Of a stretch of 38,943 nucleotides of DNA, positions 20,669 to 29,823 are shown in pieces; within the stretch, counting starts at the first letter, position 1, and each line of letters opens with the position of its first letter. This DNA comes from Ga0077560 sp046330435 (GTDB lineage: Bacteria; Actinomycetota; Thermoleophilia; Miltoncostaeales; Miltoncostaeaceae): the NCBI GenBank assembly GCA_046330435.1, contig JAXLST010000026.1, forward strand, positions 1-38,943. The letters are read 5' to 3'. The translations under genes were made by a program, and so were the position numbers. The notes beneath the pieces are model-generated. The model was given only the letters and a program-made list of their open reading frames with translations. It was not told the origin of the DNA and made no database searches.

Positions 20669-21484
20669 ATGGCGCAGCGCGACGGCGGGACCGGGGACTG
20701 GCCCCGCGGCATCGGCCTGGTCGGGGCCGGGGCGATGGGCCGGGCGATGCTCGCCGGCCTGCTGCTGGGCCGGCCGGACCTGGGCCCGGCCGCGGTGGTG
20801 GCCGACGCGATTCCTGAGGCCGCCGAGGCCGGCGCCGCCGAGTGCGGCGGCCGCACCGGCACGGTGGCCGGGGCCGCCTCGCAGGACCTGGTGGTCGTCG
20901 CCGTGAAGCCCAAGGACGCCCCGGCGGCCCTCGAGGCGGTCGCCGCCGGCACCGGTGAGGGCACCGTGCTGCTGTCGGTGATGGCCGGCTGGGACCTGGC
21001 GCGCCTTCGCGCCGCCGTCCCGCGCGCCGGGCTGGTCCGGACCATGCCGAACCTCGCGGTCCGCATGGGCGCCGGGATCGTGGCCCTCGCGACCGACGGC
21101 GTCGCCGCGGGCCGCACCGCGGCCCTGGTGGAGCTGCTGCGGCCCGCCGGGGCGGTCGTCGAGCTGCCCGAGAGCCTGTTCCCTGCGGCCACCGCGCTGG
21201 CCGGATCCGGCCCGGGGCTGCTGGCCGTGATCGTGGAGGCGCTGGAGGAGGGCGCGGTGGGCGCGGGCCTGTCGCGCGACCAGGCGCGGACCATGGCCCG
21301 GGGGGTCGTGGCGGGCACCGCCGCGCTGCTGCAGGACGGCAGGGACCCGTCGACGCTCCGCCAGGCGGTAAGCTCGCCTGCGGGAACGACCGTCGCCGGA
21401 GTCGCGGTGCTCGAACGCGGCGCGGTGCGGGCCCACGTCGCGGACGCCGTGCTCGCGGCGGCCCGCCGCGCGGCGGAACTGTAG
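20669..21484 (+). CDS. proC: Pyrroline-5-carboxylate reductase
   Basis: Reduces pyrroline-5-carboxylate to proline with NAD(P)H. The 271 aa have the Rossmann motif GLVGAGAMGRAMLAGLL near residue 16, VVVAVKPKD, LVRTMPNLAVRMGAG and the C-terminal substrate-binding region ALAGSGPGLLAVIVEAL with SSPAGTTVAGVAVLE. Start ATG at 20669 is chosen; a GTG three bases upstream is equally possible. proC is a frequent insertion between sepF and yggT in this cluster. Confidence 0.95.
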   Translation: MAQRDGGTGDWPRGIGLVGAGAMGRAMLAGLLLGRPDLGPAAVVADAIPEAAEAGAAECGGRTGTVAGAASQDLVVVAVKPKDAPAALEAVAAGTGEGTVLLSVMAGWDLARLRAAVPRAGLVRTMPNLAVRMGAGIVALATDGVAAGRTAALVELLRPAGAVVELPESLFPAATALAGSGPGLLAVIVEALEEGAVGAGLSRDQARTMARGVVAGTAALLQDGRDPSTLRQAVSSPAGTTVAGVAVLERGAVRAHVADAVLAAARRAAEL

Positions 21485-21519
21485 GCGAAGGCGAACGGTC
21501 GTCGGACGATGGAGCCCGG

Positions 21520-21792
21520 GTGGATCAGCTGAGAACGTACGTGAGCGCCCTGTTCGTGGTGTTCACGCTGCTCATCCTGATCAGGATCCTGTTCTCGTTC
21601 TTCCCGACCAGGCCCATCTCGGGGGTCGCGCGCTCCGCCTACGACTTCGTGTGCCAGAGCGTGGACTGGTACCTCAACATCTTCCGGCGGTTCATCCCGC
21701 CGCTCGGGATGATCGACGTCTCGCCGATCGTCGCCCTCCTGGTCCTCTGGATCGTGGAGCAGCTGGTGCTGGGCCTGCTCGGTGGCGGCTGA
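21520..21792 (+). CDS. yggT: YggT/YlmG family membrane protein
   Basis: A 90-aa integral membrane protein with two hydrophobic segments (about 6-27 and 68-88). The conserved linker reads SVDWYLNIFRRFIPPLGMIDVSPIVA, with the characteristic LxxFRRFIPPLGxxDxSP. YlmG proteins are linked to cell division or membrane organisation, but the mechanism is not known. GTG at 21520 follows GGAG by 6 nt. The 3' end overlaps the next gene by 11 nt. Confidence 0.92.
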   Translation: MDQLRTYVSALFVVFTLLILIRILFSFFPTRPISGVARSAYDFVCQSVDWYLNIFRRFIPPLGMIDVSPIVALLVLWIVEQLVLGLLGGG

Positions 21793-22111
21793 TCCGCCGG
21801 TCTGGATCACGGCCGCCCAGGGCGGCGTGGTGGTCGCGGTGAAGGCGGTCCCGCGGTCCCGGCGCACCCTGGCCGTGGGCCTGCAGGACGGCGCGGTGCG
21901 CATCCAGATCGCCGCCGCCCCGCACAAGGGTCAGAGCAACGCCGCCCTCTGCGCGTACCTGGCGGACGCCGCCGGCGTCCGGCCCTCGGCCGTGCGCGTG
22001 CGCCGCGGTTCCTCGGGCGCCCGCAAGCTCATCGAGGTGGACGGCGACCCGGCCGCCGTGTCCCGCAACCTCGCGGCGCGCCTGGAGGCCGACATGGCGG
22101 GCGCCGCGTGA
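21782..22111 (+). CDS. yggU: YggU/DUF167 family protein
   Basis: A 109-aa protein of the DUF167 (YggU) family, with VVVAVKAVPRSRRTL, AVRIQIAAAPHKGQSNAALC and VRRGSSGARKLIEVDGD matching the family core (KVxPxAxK... APPxxGxANxxL... GxxSRxKxV). Its function is unknown. It normally sits next to yggT. Translation starts inside yggT and the stop overlaps lspA (GTGA). Confidence 0.9.
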   Translation: MAADPPVWITAAQGGVVVAVKAVPRSRRTLAVGLQDGAVRIQIAAAPHKGQSNAALCAYLADAAGVRPSAVRVRRGSSGARKLIEVDGDPAAVSRNLAARLEADMAGAA

Positions 22112-22653
22112 GCCGCGACCGCACCACCCGGCTGAGCCACACCCAGGTCATGGCCGCCGCCGAGCGGCGCGAGCGCCGCGAGCGCCGGTCCCGCTGGACG
22201 ACCATGGCCATCCTCGCGGTGCTGGTGTTCGCCGCCGACCAGGCGCTGAAGATCACCATCCGGGCCGTCTACGCCGAGGGCGAGGGCACCGACCTCACCG
22301 GGTGGCTCCGCATCGCCCGCGTCACCAACGAGGGCATCGCGTTCGGGCTGTTCCCGGGCCGCCAGGGGGTCGTGGCGACCATCACCGTCCTGGCGCTCTG
22401 CGGCATCGCGGTCGCCATCGCGGGCCTGGTGCGGCGCAACCCGTGGGCGGCGGCCGGCGCCGGGTTCCTGGTGGGCGGCAGCCTCGGCAACCTCCTGGAC
22501 CGGGTGTTCCACTCCGGCGTCACCGACTACGTGGACTTCTCGCGGTGGCCGGCGTTCAACCTCGCGGACGTCGCCATCGGCATCGGCGCGGTCCTGATCG
22601 TGATGGGCCTGCTGGAGGCCTCCGAGGAGGACGCGGAGGACCCGGCCACCTGA
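22108..22653 (+). CDS. lspA: Lipoprotein signal peptidase (signal peptidase II)
   Basis: An aspartic protease in the membrane that cleaves the signal peptide of diacylglyceryl-modified prolipoproteins. The 181 aa have four hydrophobic segments (about 31-47, 88-108, 112-128 and 152-172). The catalytic pair is Asp140 in SGVTDYVDF and Asp154 in FNLADVAIG, with GGSLGNLLDR before it and VTNEGIAFGLF in the first half. A roughly 30-residue Arg-rich N-terminal extension is longer than in E. coli. Confidence 0.95.
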   Translation: MSRDRTTRLSHTQVMAAAERRERRERRSRWTTMAILAVLVFAADQALKITIRAVYAEGEGTDLTGWLRIARVTNEGIAFGLFPGRQGVVATITVLALCGIAVAIAGLVRRNPWAAAGAGFLVGGSLGNLLDRVFHSGVTDYVDFSRWPAFNLADVAIGIGAVLIVMGLLEASEEDAEDPAT

Positions 22654-22679
22654 GCCCCGCCGACCCACCCGTCCAGGTC

Positions 22680-23570
22680 GTGCGGGTCGACCCCGCCGCG
22701 GCGGGGGCCCGGCTCGACGTGTTCGTCGCCGCGCTGGAGGACGTCGGGAGCCGGGCGGAGGCGCAGCGGCTCATCGCCGAGGGCCGCGTCACCCTCAACG
22801 GCCGGCCCGCGAAGAAGCGCGACGCCGTCGCGGCGGGCGACGCCGTGGAGGTGCGGCCGCACGCGGCGCCAAGCACCGAGCTGGTGCCCGACCTCGACGT
22901 CCCGTTCACGGTCGCCTACGAGGACGAGCACCTGCTGGTGATCGACAAGCCCGCCGGCGTGGTGGTCCACCCGGCGCGCGGCCACGACACCGGCACGCTG
23001 GTGCACGGCCTCATCGCGCACGACGCCGCCGGCGGCGACGACCCGACGCGCCCCGGCATCGTGCACCGCCTGGACCGCGATACCAGCGGGCTGCTGGTGG
23101 TCGCCAAGGCGCCGCGCGCGCACCGGCGCCTGCAGCGGATGCTCAAGGACCGCGTGATCGAGCGCCGCTACCTGGCCCTCGTGCATGGGGAGCCCCAGCC
23201 CGCGATGACCATCGACCGGCCGCTGGCGCGGCACCCGCGCGACCGCACCCGGATGGCGGTCGTCGCCGGCGGCCGTGAGGCCGTGACCCACGTGAAGGTG
23301 CGGGAGCGGTTCCCCGGGCTCGCCCTGTGCGAGGTCCGGCTGGAGACCGGGCGGACCCACCAGATCCGCGTGCACCTGGAGACCGTGAACCACCCGGTGG
23401 TCGGCGACCCGGTCTACGGGCGGGGCCGCGACGCGCTGGGCCTGGAGCGGCAGTTCCTCCACGCGTGGCGGCTCAGCTTCCCCCATCCGGAGCTGGAGGG
23501 GGAGACCGTGACCGCCGAATCACCCCTGCCGGACGACCTCCAAGCGGTACTCGACCGCCTCAGGCGGTAA
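22680..23570 (+). CDS. rluD: Ribosomal large subunit pseudouridine synthase D-like protein
   Basis: An RluA-family pseudouridine synthase that modifies 23S rRNA. An N-terminal S4 domain (about 10-60, RLDVFVAALEDVGSRAEAQRLI) is followed by the catalytic domain with Asp132 in VHRLDRDTSGLLVVAK, then TGRTHQIRVHLE and HAWRLSFPHP. GTG at 22680 gives 296 aa. An alternative CTG at 22650 would overlap the lspA stop as CTGA and add 10 residues. lspA-rluD pairing is typical. Confidence 0.93.
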   Translation: MRVDPAAAGARLDVFVAALEDVGSRAEAQRLIAEGRVTLNGRPAKKRDAVAAGDAVEVRPHAAPSTELVPDLDVPFTVAYEDEHLLVIDKPAGVVVHPARGHDTGTLVHGLIAHDAAGGDDPTRPGIVHRLDRDTSGLLVVAKAPRAHRRLQRMLKDRVIERRYLALVHGEPQPAMTIDRPLARHPRDRTRMAVVAGGREAVTHVKVRERFPGLALCEVRLETGRTHQIRVHLETVNHPVVGDPVYGRGRDALGLERQFLHAWRLSFPHPELEGETVTAESPLPDDLQAVLDRLRR

Positions 23571-23718
23571 ACTGCCCGGCCGTAGTTCTGATTCCACGAC
23601 GACCCGGCATGCGGTCGTCCGGGTGGACGGTGCCCTCGCGCCGCCGATCGGCAGAGGGTCCCACCCGGATGCGTGCCGGAGCACGACCAACGAGAAACCA
23701 CACACAAGGAGCGCTTTC
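23568..23718 (+). promoter_or_regulatory. rpsB promoter candidate and long 5' leader
   Basis: TAAACT at 23568-23573 overlaps the rluD stop and fits the -10 consensus of this window. A start near 23581 would give a leader of about 138 nt, unlike the leaderless genes. The leader holds an inverted repeat ACCCGG (23602-23607) with CCGGGT (23619-23624), and ends with the Shine-Dalgarno AAGGAG at 23705-23710. Autoregulation by S2 through a leader is known in other bacteria; here it is an inference. Confidence 0.4.
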
Positions 23719-24588
<870 letters not shown>

Positions 24589-24629
24589 CGCATCCCCAGG
24601 CAACCGAACCGCACGAGGAGACGCACCGA

Positions 24630-25238
24630 GTGAGCACCGCCATCTCGGCACAGCAGGTGAAGGCGCTCCGCGACCAGACGGGCGCGGGGATGATGGACTG
24701 CAAGAAGGCGCTTGCGGAGACCAACGGCGACGTCGAGGCCGCCGTCACCCTCCTGCGCAAGAAGGGCATCGCGTCGGCCGAGAAGCGCGCCGGCCGCGAG
24801 GCCAACGAGGGCATGGTCGACAGCTACATCCACATGAACGGCCGTGTGGGCGTGCTGCTCGAGGTGAACTGCGAGACCGACTTCGTCGCCCGCAGCGACA
24901 AGTTCACGGGCTTCGTCCACGACCTGGCGCTGCACATCGCCGCGATGCGGCCGCAGTTCGTGAGCGCGGAGGAGGTCCCGGCGGAGTTCGTCGCCAAGGA
25001 GCGCGAGATCGCCACCGAGCAGTCCGCGAACGTGCCGGAGCAGGCGCGTGAGCGGGCCGTCGAGGGCCGCATCGCGAAGATCCTCAAGGAGATCTGCCTC
25101 CTGGACCAGGAGTTCGTGAAGGACCAGGCCGAGAAGAAGCCGCGCACCATCGAGGAGCTCCGGGCGGCACTCTCCGGCGAGGTCGGGGAGAACATCACCA
25201 TCCGGCGTTTCGCGCGCTTCGAGCTCGGTGGGCAGTAG
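24630..25238 (+). CDS. tsf: Elongation factor Ts
   Basis: The guanine nucleotide exchange factor of EF-Tu. The 202 aa include the UBA-like N terminus VKALRDQTGAGMMDCKKAL and the core signature LLEVNCETDFVAR. It is short, lacking the second half of the longer dimerisation domain seen in E. coli (about 280 aa), and so resembles the compact Thermus-type protein. GTG at 24630 follows GAGGAG by 9 nt. Its 3' end overlaps pyrH by 11 nt. Confidence 0.97.
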   Translation: MSTAISAQQVKALRDQTGAGMMDCKKALAETNGDVEAAVTLLRKKGIASAEKRAGREANEGMVDSYIHMNGRVGVLLEVNCETDFVARSDKFTGFVHDLALHIAAMRPQFVSAEEVPAEFVAKEREIATEQSANVPEQARERAVEGRIAKILKEICLLDQEFVKDQAEKKPRTIEELRAALSGEVGENITIRRFARFELGGQ

Positions 25239-25992
25239 CACCACAGACGGGTCCGGCTCGGCCGGGGCGGATTCCGCCCCGGCCTATGAGCGCGTCGTCC
25301 TGAAGCTCTCCGGTGAGGCGCTGATGGGCGAGGAGGGGTACGGCATCGACCCCGACCGCATCACCGCGATCGCCCGCCAGGTGCGGGACGCGGTGCTGCG
25401 CGGGGTGGAGGTGGCGATCGTCGTGGGCGCCGGGAACATCTTCCGGGGCGTCAGCGGCACCGCCGCCGGCATGGACCGGGCGACCGCCGACTACATGGGG
25501 ATGATCGCCACGGTCCTGAACGCCCTGGCGATCCAGGACGCCCTCGAGAAGCTCGGCCTCGCGACGCGCGTGCAGTCGGCGATCGCGATGCAGGAGGTCG
25601 CGGAGCCCTACATCCGGCGTCGCGCGATGCGGCACCTGGAGAAGAAGCGGGTGGTGATCTTCGCGGGCGGTACCGGCAACCCGTTCTTCACCACCGACAC
25701 CACCGCCGCGCTCCGCGCCCTGGAGATCGGGGCGGAGTGCATCCTGATGGCGAAGAACAACGTGGAGGGCGTGCTCGACGCCGATCCGCGCGAGGTGCCC
25801 GACGCGCAGCTGCTCCCGGTCATCAGCCACATGGAGGCCATCGAGCGGGGCCTGAAGGTCATGGACACCACGGCGCTGACGCTGTGCATGGACAACCGCC
25901 TGCCGATCCTCGTGTTCAACATGGCGGACGAGTCCAACATCGGCCGCATCCTGTCGGGCGAGCACGTCGGCACGCGCGTGGTCACCGAATAA
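25228..25992 (+). CDS. pyrH: UMP kinase
   Basis: Phosphorylates UMP to UDP; a hexameric amino acid kinase fold enzyme. The 254 aa show VVLKLSGEALMGEEGYGID, VVGAGNIFRGV, ADYMGMIATVLNALA, FAGGTGNPFFTTDT and VLDADPR. A Ser/Gly/Ala-rich N-terminal extension of about 18 residues precedes the core, which suggests a downstream start could also be used. The GTG lies inside the tsf end. Confidence 0.97.
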   Translation: MGSSTTDGSGSAGADSAPAYERVVLKLSGEALMGEEGYGIDPDRITAIARQVRDAVLRGVEVAIVVGAGNIFRGVSGTAAGMDRATADYMGMIATVLNALAIQDALEKLGLATRVQSAIAMQEVAEPYIRRRAMRHLEKKRVVIFAGGTGNPFFTTDTTAALRALEIGAECILMAKNNVEGVLDADPREVPDAQLLPVISHMEAIERGLKVMDTTALTLCMDNRLPILVFNMADESNIGRILSGEHVGTRVVTE

Positions 25993-26002
25993 GGGGGGAG
26001 TC

Positions 26003-26557
26003 GTGAAGGAACGCCTGGACGACGCCAAGCGCCGCATGGAGGGCGCGGTGAAGGCGTTCGCCAACGAGATCGGCTCGGTCCGCACGGGCCGCGCGAGCAC
26101 GCACCTGCTGGACCGCATCCAGGTCGACGCCTACGGCCAGAAGACGCCGCTCAACCAGATCGCGCAGATCAGCGCCCCGGAGGCGCGGCTCCTGACGGTG
26201 GCCCCGTACGACCGGTCGCTGTTCGGGGCGGTCGAGAAGGCCATCCTCGAGTCCGACCTGGGGCTCACGCCGAACAACGACGGCCAGATCATCCGCATCG
26301 GCGTCCCGCAGCTGTCGGAGGAGCGCCGCAAGGAGCTCCAGCGGCTGGTGGGGAAGATGGCGGAGGAGCAGCGCGTCGCGATCCGCAACGTCCGCCGCGA
26401 CATCCTCAACGAGGCCAAGCGCGCGGAGAAGGACGGCGACCTCACCAAGAACGACATCTCCCGGCTCCAGGACGACATCCAGAAGATCACGGACGCGGAG
26501 ATCAAGTCGATCGACGAGATGCTCCACCGCAAGGAAGCCGAGATCATGGAGGTGTGA
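26003..26557 (+). CDS. frr: Ribosome recycling factor
   Basis: Splits post-termination ribosomes together with EF-G. The 184-aa protein has the full two-domain pattern: RTGRASTHLLDRIQVDAYG, LNQIAQISAPEARLLTVAPYD, LGLTPNNDGQIIRI and LSEERRKELQRLVGKMAEE. GTG at 26003 follows a strong GGGGGGAG ribosome binding site, the clearest in the cluster. Confidence 0.98.
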   Translation: MKERLDDAKRRMEGAVKAFANEIGSVRTGRASTHLLDRIQVDAYGQKTPLNQIAQISAPEARLLTVAPYDRSLFGAVEKAILESDLGLTPNNDGQIIRIGVPQLSEERRKELQRLVGKMAEEQRVAIRNVRRDILNEAKRAEKDGDLTKNDISRLQDDIQKITDAEIKSIDEMLHRKEAEIMEV

Positions 26558-26591
26558 CGGCGCCCTCCGCGCCGTCACCGGACCGCCGGCC

Positions 26592-27356
26592 ATGACCATC
26601 GCCACCCGCCTGCGCGCGGCCCGCACGATCCTCGGCCTGGGCCGCCTCGCGCGGTCCAACCCGCGCGTGCCGCTGGGCCGCGTGCCCGCCTCGATCGCCA
26701 TCATCATGGACGGCAACGGGCGGTGGGCGCGGTCGCGCAGCATGCCCGTGGGGGCGGGGCACCGGGCCGGCGCCCGGGCCCTGAAGAACGTGGTGCGCCA
26801 CGCCTCGGACATGGGCGTGCGGTTCCTCACCGTCTACAGCTTCTCCACCGAGAACTGGCGGCGGCCGCAGGAGGAGGTCGACGAGCTGATGGACCTGTTC
26901 GTGGACCTCATCGACCGCGAGGTGCCGGAGCTCCTGGAGGAGCGGGTCCGGATGCGGTTCATCGGGCGCCGCGAGGTGCTCAAGCCGGAGCTGCGCGAGC
27001 GCATCGCGCGCTCGGAGGCGCAGACCGCCCACTGCACCGGCCTCAACCTGTTCATCGCGATGAACTACGGCGGGCGGCAGGAGATCCTGGACGCCGCGGG
27101 CCGCCTGGCCGCCGAGGGGATCACGGAGCCCACCGAGGAGCAGTTCCGCAACGCCCTGTACGGCCCGGAGATGGCGGACCCGGAGCTGGTGATCCGCACC
27201 AGCGGCGAGCAGCGCCTGTCGAACTTCCTGCTGTGGCAGTCCGCCTACTCGGAGCTGGTGTTCTCACCCAAGCTGTGGCCGGACTTCGGCCCGGAGGACC
27301 TGGAGGCGGCGATCGCCGACTACGCGTCCCGCGAGCGCAGGTTCGGCGGCCGGTGA
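26592..27356 (+). CDS. uppS: Isoprenyl transferase (undecaprenyl diphosphate synthase type)
   Basis: A cis-prenyltransferase that makes the lipid carrier for cell wall synthesis. The 254 aa contain SIAIIMDGNGRWA with the catalytic Asp40, TVYSFSTENWRRP, LFIAMNYGGRQEI and LVIRTSGEQRLSNFLLWQSAY. A basic N-terminal extension of about 32 residues precedes the core. Chain length cannot be read from the sequence; actinobacteria often have two such enzymes. It overlaps cdsA as GTGA. Confidence 0.95.
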   Translation: MTIATRLRAARTILGLGRLARSNPRVPLGRVPASIAIIMDGNGRWARSRSMPVGAGHRAGARALKNVVRHASDMGVRFLTVYSFSTENWRRPQEEVDELMDLFVDLIDREVPELLEERVRMRFIGRREVLKPELRERIARSEAQTAHCTGLNLFIAMNYGGRQEILDAAGRLAAEGITEPTEEQFRNALYGPEMADPELVIRTSGEQRLSNFLLWQSAYSELVFSPKLWPDFGPEDLEAAIADYASRERRFGGR

Positions 27357-28345
27357 GGGACCTCCGCAGACGGTTCGGGCGGGGCGGCCCGGAGGACCCC
27401 GGGGACGACCCGGCCGACGACGGGGACACCCACTCGTCGCGTCCGGTCCCCGCGGACGCGTACCCGGACGAGGACGACGACCTGGGGGACGATCCCCCGG
27501 AGGAGCGGGGCCCGCCCGGCCCGTCCCTGCGCGACCGCCTCTCGGCGGGCGGCGGCCTGGCCTCCCGCGTGCTGGTCGCGGTGCCGGGCATCGCGATCGC
27601 CATCGCCGTGGTCGCGCGCGGCGGGCTGGTGTTCGCCGCCGCCGTCGCGCTCATCGCCGTGATGGCCCTGTTCGAGTTCTACAACCTCACGGCGGCGTGG
27701 CGGCCGCTGCGGTGGGCCGGGTACCTGAGCGTGCTCGCATCGGTGGGCCTGGCCTACGCGCTCACGGACTCCGAGCGCGGCGTGCTGATCGGCGCGGGGG
27801 CGGGCATCGGCCTGGTCGCCGTGGCCGGGCTCATCCTGGGGCGCAAGGACGACGTGACCGGCCGCATGGCCATCACGGCGTTCGGCCTGCTGTACGTGGG
27901 GGTGCCGTTCGGGATGCTGGTGGCCACCCGGGACCTGCCGAACGGGGCGGCCGCGGTCGCGAACGTGCTGGTGGGGACGTGGGTGTTCGACACCGCGTCG
28001 TTCGCCGGCGGCAAGCTGTGGGGCAGCCGCAAGATCGCCCCGAAGACCTCCCCGGGCAAGACCCTGGAGGGGCTCGTCACCGGCGTCGCGGTGGGCACCC
28101 TGTCGGTCGGCGTGGCCGGCCTCTACATGGACTGGATCTCCGGCGGGCAGTCGCTGATCCTGGGGGCCTGCATCTGCGTCGCCGGCTTCGTGGGCGACCT
28201 GTTCGAGTCGATGCTCAAGCGGGACGTCGGGGCGAAGGACTCCGGCCGCATCCTCGCGGGCCACGGCGGGATCCTGGCCCGGTTCGACGCGCTGATGTTC
28301 GCGCCGGTGACGGCGTACTTCGTCACCGTCGCGCTGGTCTACTAG
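27353..28345 (+). CDS. cdsA: Phosphatidate cytidylyltransferase with a deviant signature
   Basis: Makes CDP-diacylglycerol from CTP and phosphatidic acid in the membrane. The 330 aa start with an acidic, Pro-rich disordered region (1-68), followed by about eight hydrophobic segments. TSPGKTLEG and the signature SMLKRDVGAKDSGRILAGHG are at about 232-305. Compared with the family signature (K-D-x5-P-G-H-G-G-x2-D-R-x-D), the Pro is Ala302 and the first Asp of D-R-x-D is Ala309. The second Asp (312) is kept. Context (uppS overlap) supports the call. The stop overlaps the convergent MFS gene by 4 nt. Confidence 0.92.
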   Translation: MRDLRRRFGRGGPEDPGDDPADDGDTHSSRPVPADAYPDEDDDLGDDPPEERGPPGPSLRDRLSAGGGLASRVLVAVPGIAIAIAVVARGGLVFAAAVALIAVMALFEFYNLTAAWRPLRWAGYLSVLASVGLAYALTDSERGVLIGAGAGIGLVAVAGLILGRKDDVTGRMAITAFGLLYVGVPFGMLVATRDLPNGAAAVANVLVGTWVFDTASFAGGKLWGSRKIAPKTSPGKTLEGLVTGVAVGTLSVGVAGLYMDWISGGQSLILGACICVAGFVGDLFESMLKRDVGAKDSGRILAGHGGILARFDALMFAPVTAYFVTVALVY

Positions 28346-29763
28346 ACCGCCACCGCCGCGGGGCGCGCGGTGCGCGCCGAGATGAGGAACGCGGTCGCGG
28401 CGCCCACGACGGCGCCGGCGACGCTCACCCAGAACGCGATCGTGAAGCCGCGCTCCGCCGGCACGGGCCCGCCGTTGACGTGGTGGGCGGCCACCAGGAC
28501 GGCCGCGACCTGGGCGCCGACGACGCCGCCGACGGTGCGGATGACGTTGTTCATGCCGGTCGCGACGGCGGTCTCGGTGGGCGCGACCGCGCCGACGATG
28601 AGCCGCGGCATCGCCGCGAACGAGAAGCCGATGCCCAGGCCGCCCACCAGGAAGCTCACGGCCACCGGCAGCGGGGACCCGTGCCACAGGGCGATGCCGG
28701 CGCAGCCGAGGGCGAGCAGCAGCATCCCGAGGGTCAGCGGCAGGCGCGCGCCGAACCGGCGGCCCAGCAGGCCGCCGACGGGGCCGGCGACGATGATCGC
28801 GCAGGAGGTGGGGAGCATCCACAGGCCGGCGACGGTCACCGACGTGTCGAACCCGTAGTCCGCCAGGGGCCGCAGCTCCTCCGGCAGGGTGCGCGGCAGC
28901 TGGAAGAACGTGGGCAGCAGCACCCAGGTGGCGTACAGCGCGAAGCCGGACATGAGCGCGGTGAGGTTCGTGAACAGGACGGCCCGGCGGGCGAGCATGC
29001 GCAGGTCGACCATGGGCTGGGCGGTGCGCGACTCGACGACGCCCCAGGCGGCCAGCAGCACGGCGGAGGCCGCGAACAGCCCGATGATGGCCGGGGAGCC
29101 CCAGCCCTGCGGCTCACCCTCGGTGAGCGCCACCAGGAGCGCGACGAGGCCGCCGGACAGCAACACCGCGCCCGGCACGTCGACCTTCGAGGGGGACCGC
29201 ACCGGCGACTCGGGGATGAAGCGCCACACGAGGATCAGCGCGACGAGCCCGATCGCCGCCGACAGGGCGAACAGCCACCGCCACGACGCGTTGTCGACGA
29301 TCACGCCGGCCGCGACGATGCCGATGCCGCCGCCCACGCCCAGGGTGGCGGAGACGACCCCCATCGCCACGCTCCAGTCGCGCTCCGGGAACTCGTCGCG
29401 AATGATCGCGTAGGCCAGCGGGAAGACGGCCGCCCCGACCCCCTGCACGCCGCGGGCGACCACCAGGGACGCCACGTTCCAGGACACCAGCGCGCCCAGG
29501 GACCCCACCAGGAACACGCCCAGGCTGATCACGGTCATGCGGACCTTGCCGTACTGGTCGCCCAGCCGGCCGAAGATGGGGGTCACCACCGACCCGGTGA
29601 GCAGGTAGACGGTGACGGTCCAGGTGATCCACTCCTGGGTGGTGCCCAGCTCGCGTTGCAGCACCGGCAGCGCGGGGATGAGCAGCGTCTGCATGAGCGC
29701 GAACGCGAGGGCGCTGGTGACCAGGCCGGCGAGCGTGAGCCGGGTCGAGGTCGGGCGGCTCAT
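28342..29763 (-). CDS. MFS drug-efflux transporter, DHA2 (EmrB/QacA) type
   Basis: A proton-coupled exporter of 473 aa with about 14 hydrophobic segments. Motif A is GRLGDQYGKVRM after TM2 (about residues 60-71). Motif C-like glycines appear as LGVGGGIGIVAAGVIVD, and SWRWLFALSAAIG is the typical end of TM6. ATG at 29763 follows AGGAGG by 7 nt. It lies 60 nt downstream of the araC gene on the same strand, so it is probably cotranscribed or controlled by it. The substrate is unknown. Confidence 0.9.
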   Translation of the reverse strand: MSRPTSTRLTLAGLVTSALAFALMQTLLIPALPVLQRELGTTQEWITWTVTVYLLTGSVVTPIFGRLGDQYGKVRMTVISLGVFLVGSLGALVSWNVASLVVARGVQGVGAAVFPLAYAIIRDEFPERDWSVAMGVVSATLGVGGGIGIVAAGVIVDNASWRWLFALSAAIGLVALILVWRFIPESPVRSPSKVDVPGAVLLSGGLVALLVALTEGEPQGWGSPAIIGLFAASAVLLAAWGVVESRTAQPMVDLRMLARRAVLFTNLTALMSGFALYATWVLLPTFFQLPRTLPEELRPLADYGFDTSVTVAGLWMLPTSCAIIVAGPVGGLLGRRFGARLPLTLGMLLLALGCAGIALWHGSPLPVAVSFLVGGLGIGFSFAAMPRLIVGAVAPTETAVATGMNNVIRTVGGVVGAQVAAVLVAAHHVNGGPVPAERGFTIAFWVSVAGAVVGAATAFLISARTARPAAVAV

Positions 29764-29805
29764 GGGCGTCCTCCTGGGGCGGGGCGGTGCGTCACCCCGA
29801 CACAC

Positions 29806-29818
29806 TTGCACACTGCAA
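29806..29818. promoter_or_regulatory. Perfect inverted repeat TTGCA-N3-TGCAA
   Basis: A 13-bp element in the 60-bp gap between araC and the exporter gene, five bases after the araC stop on the minus strand. It could be a regulator site for the exporter. No convincing promoter box lies next to it. Confidence 0.35.
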
Positions 29819-29823
29819 CCGAA

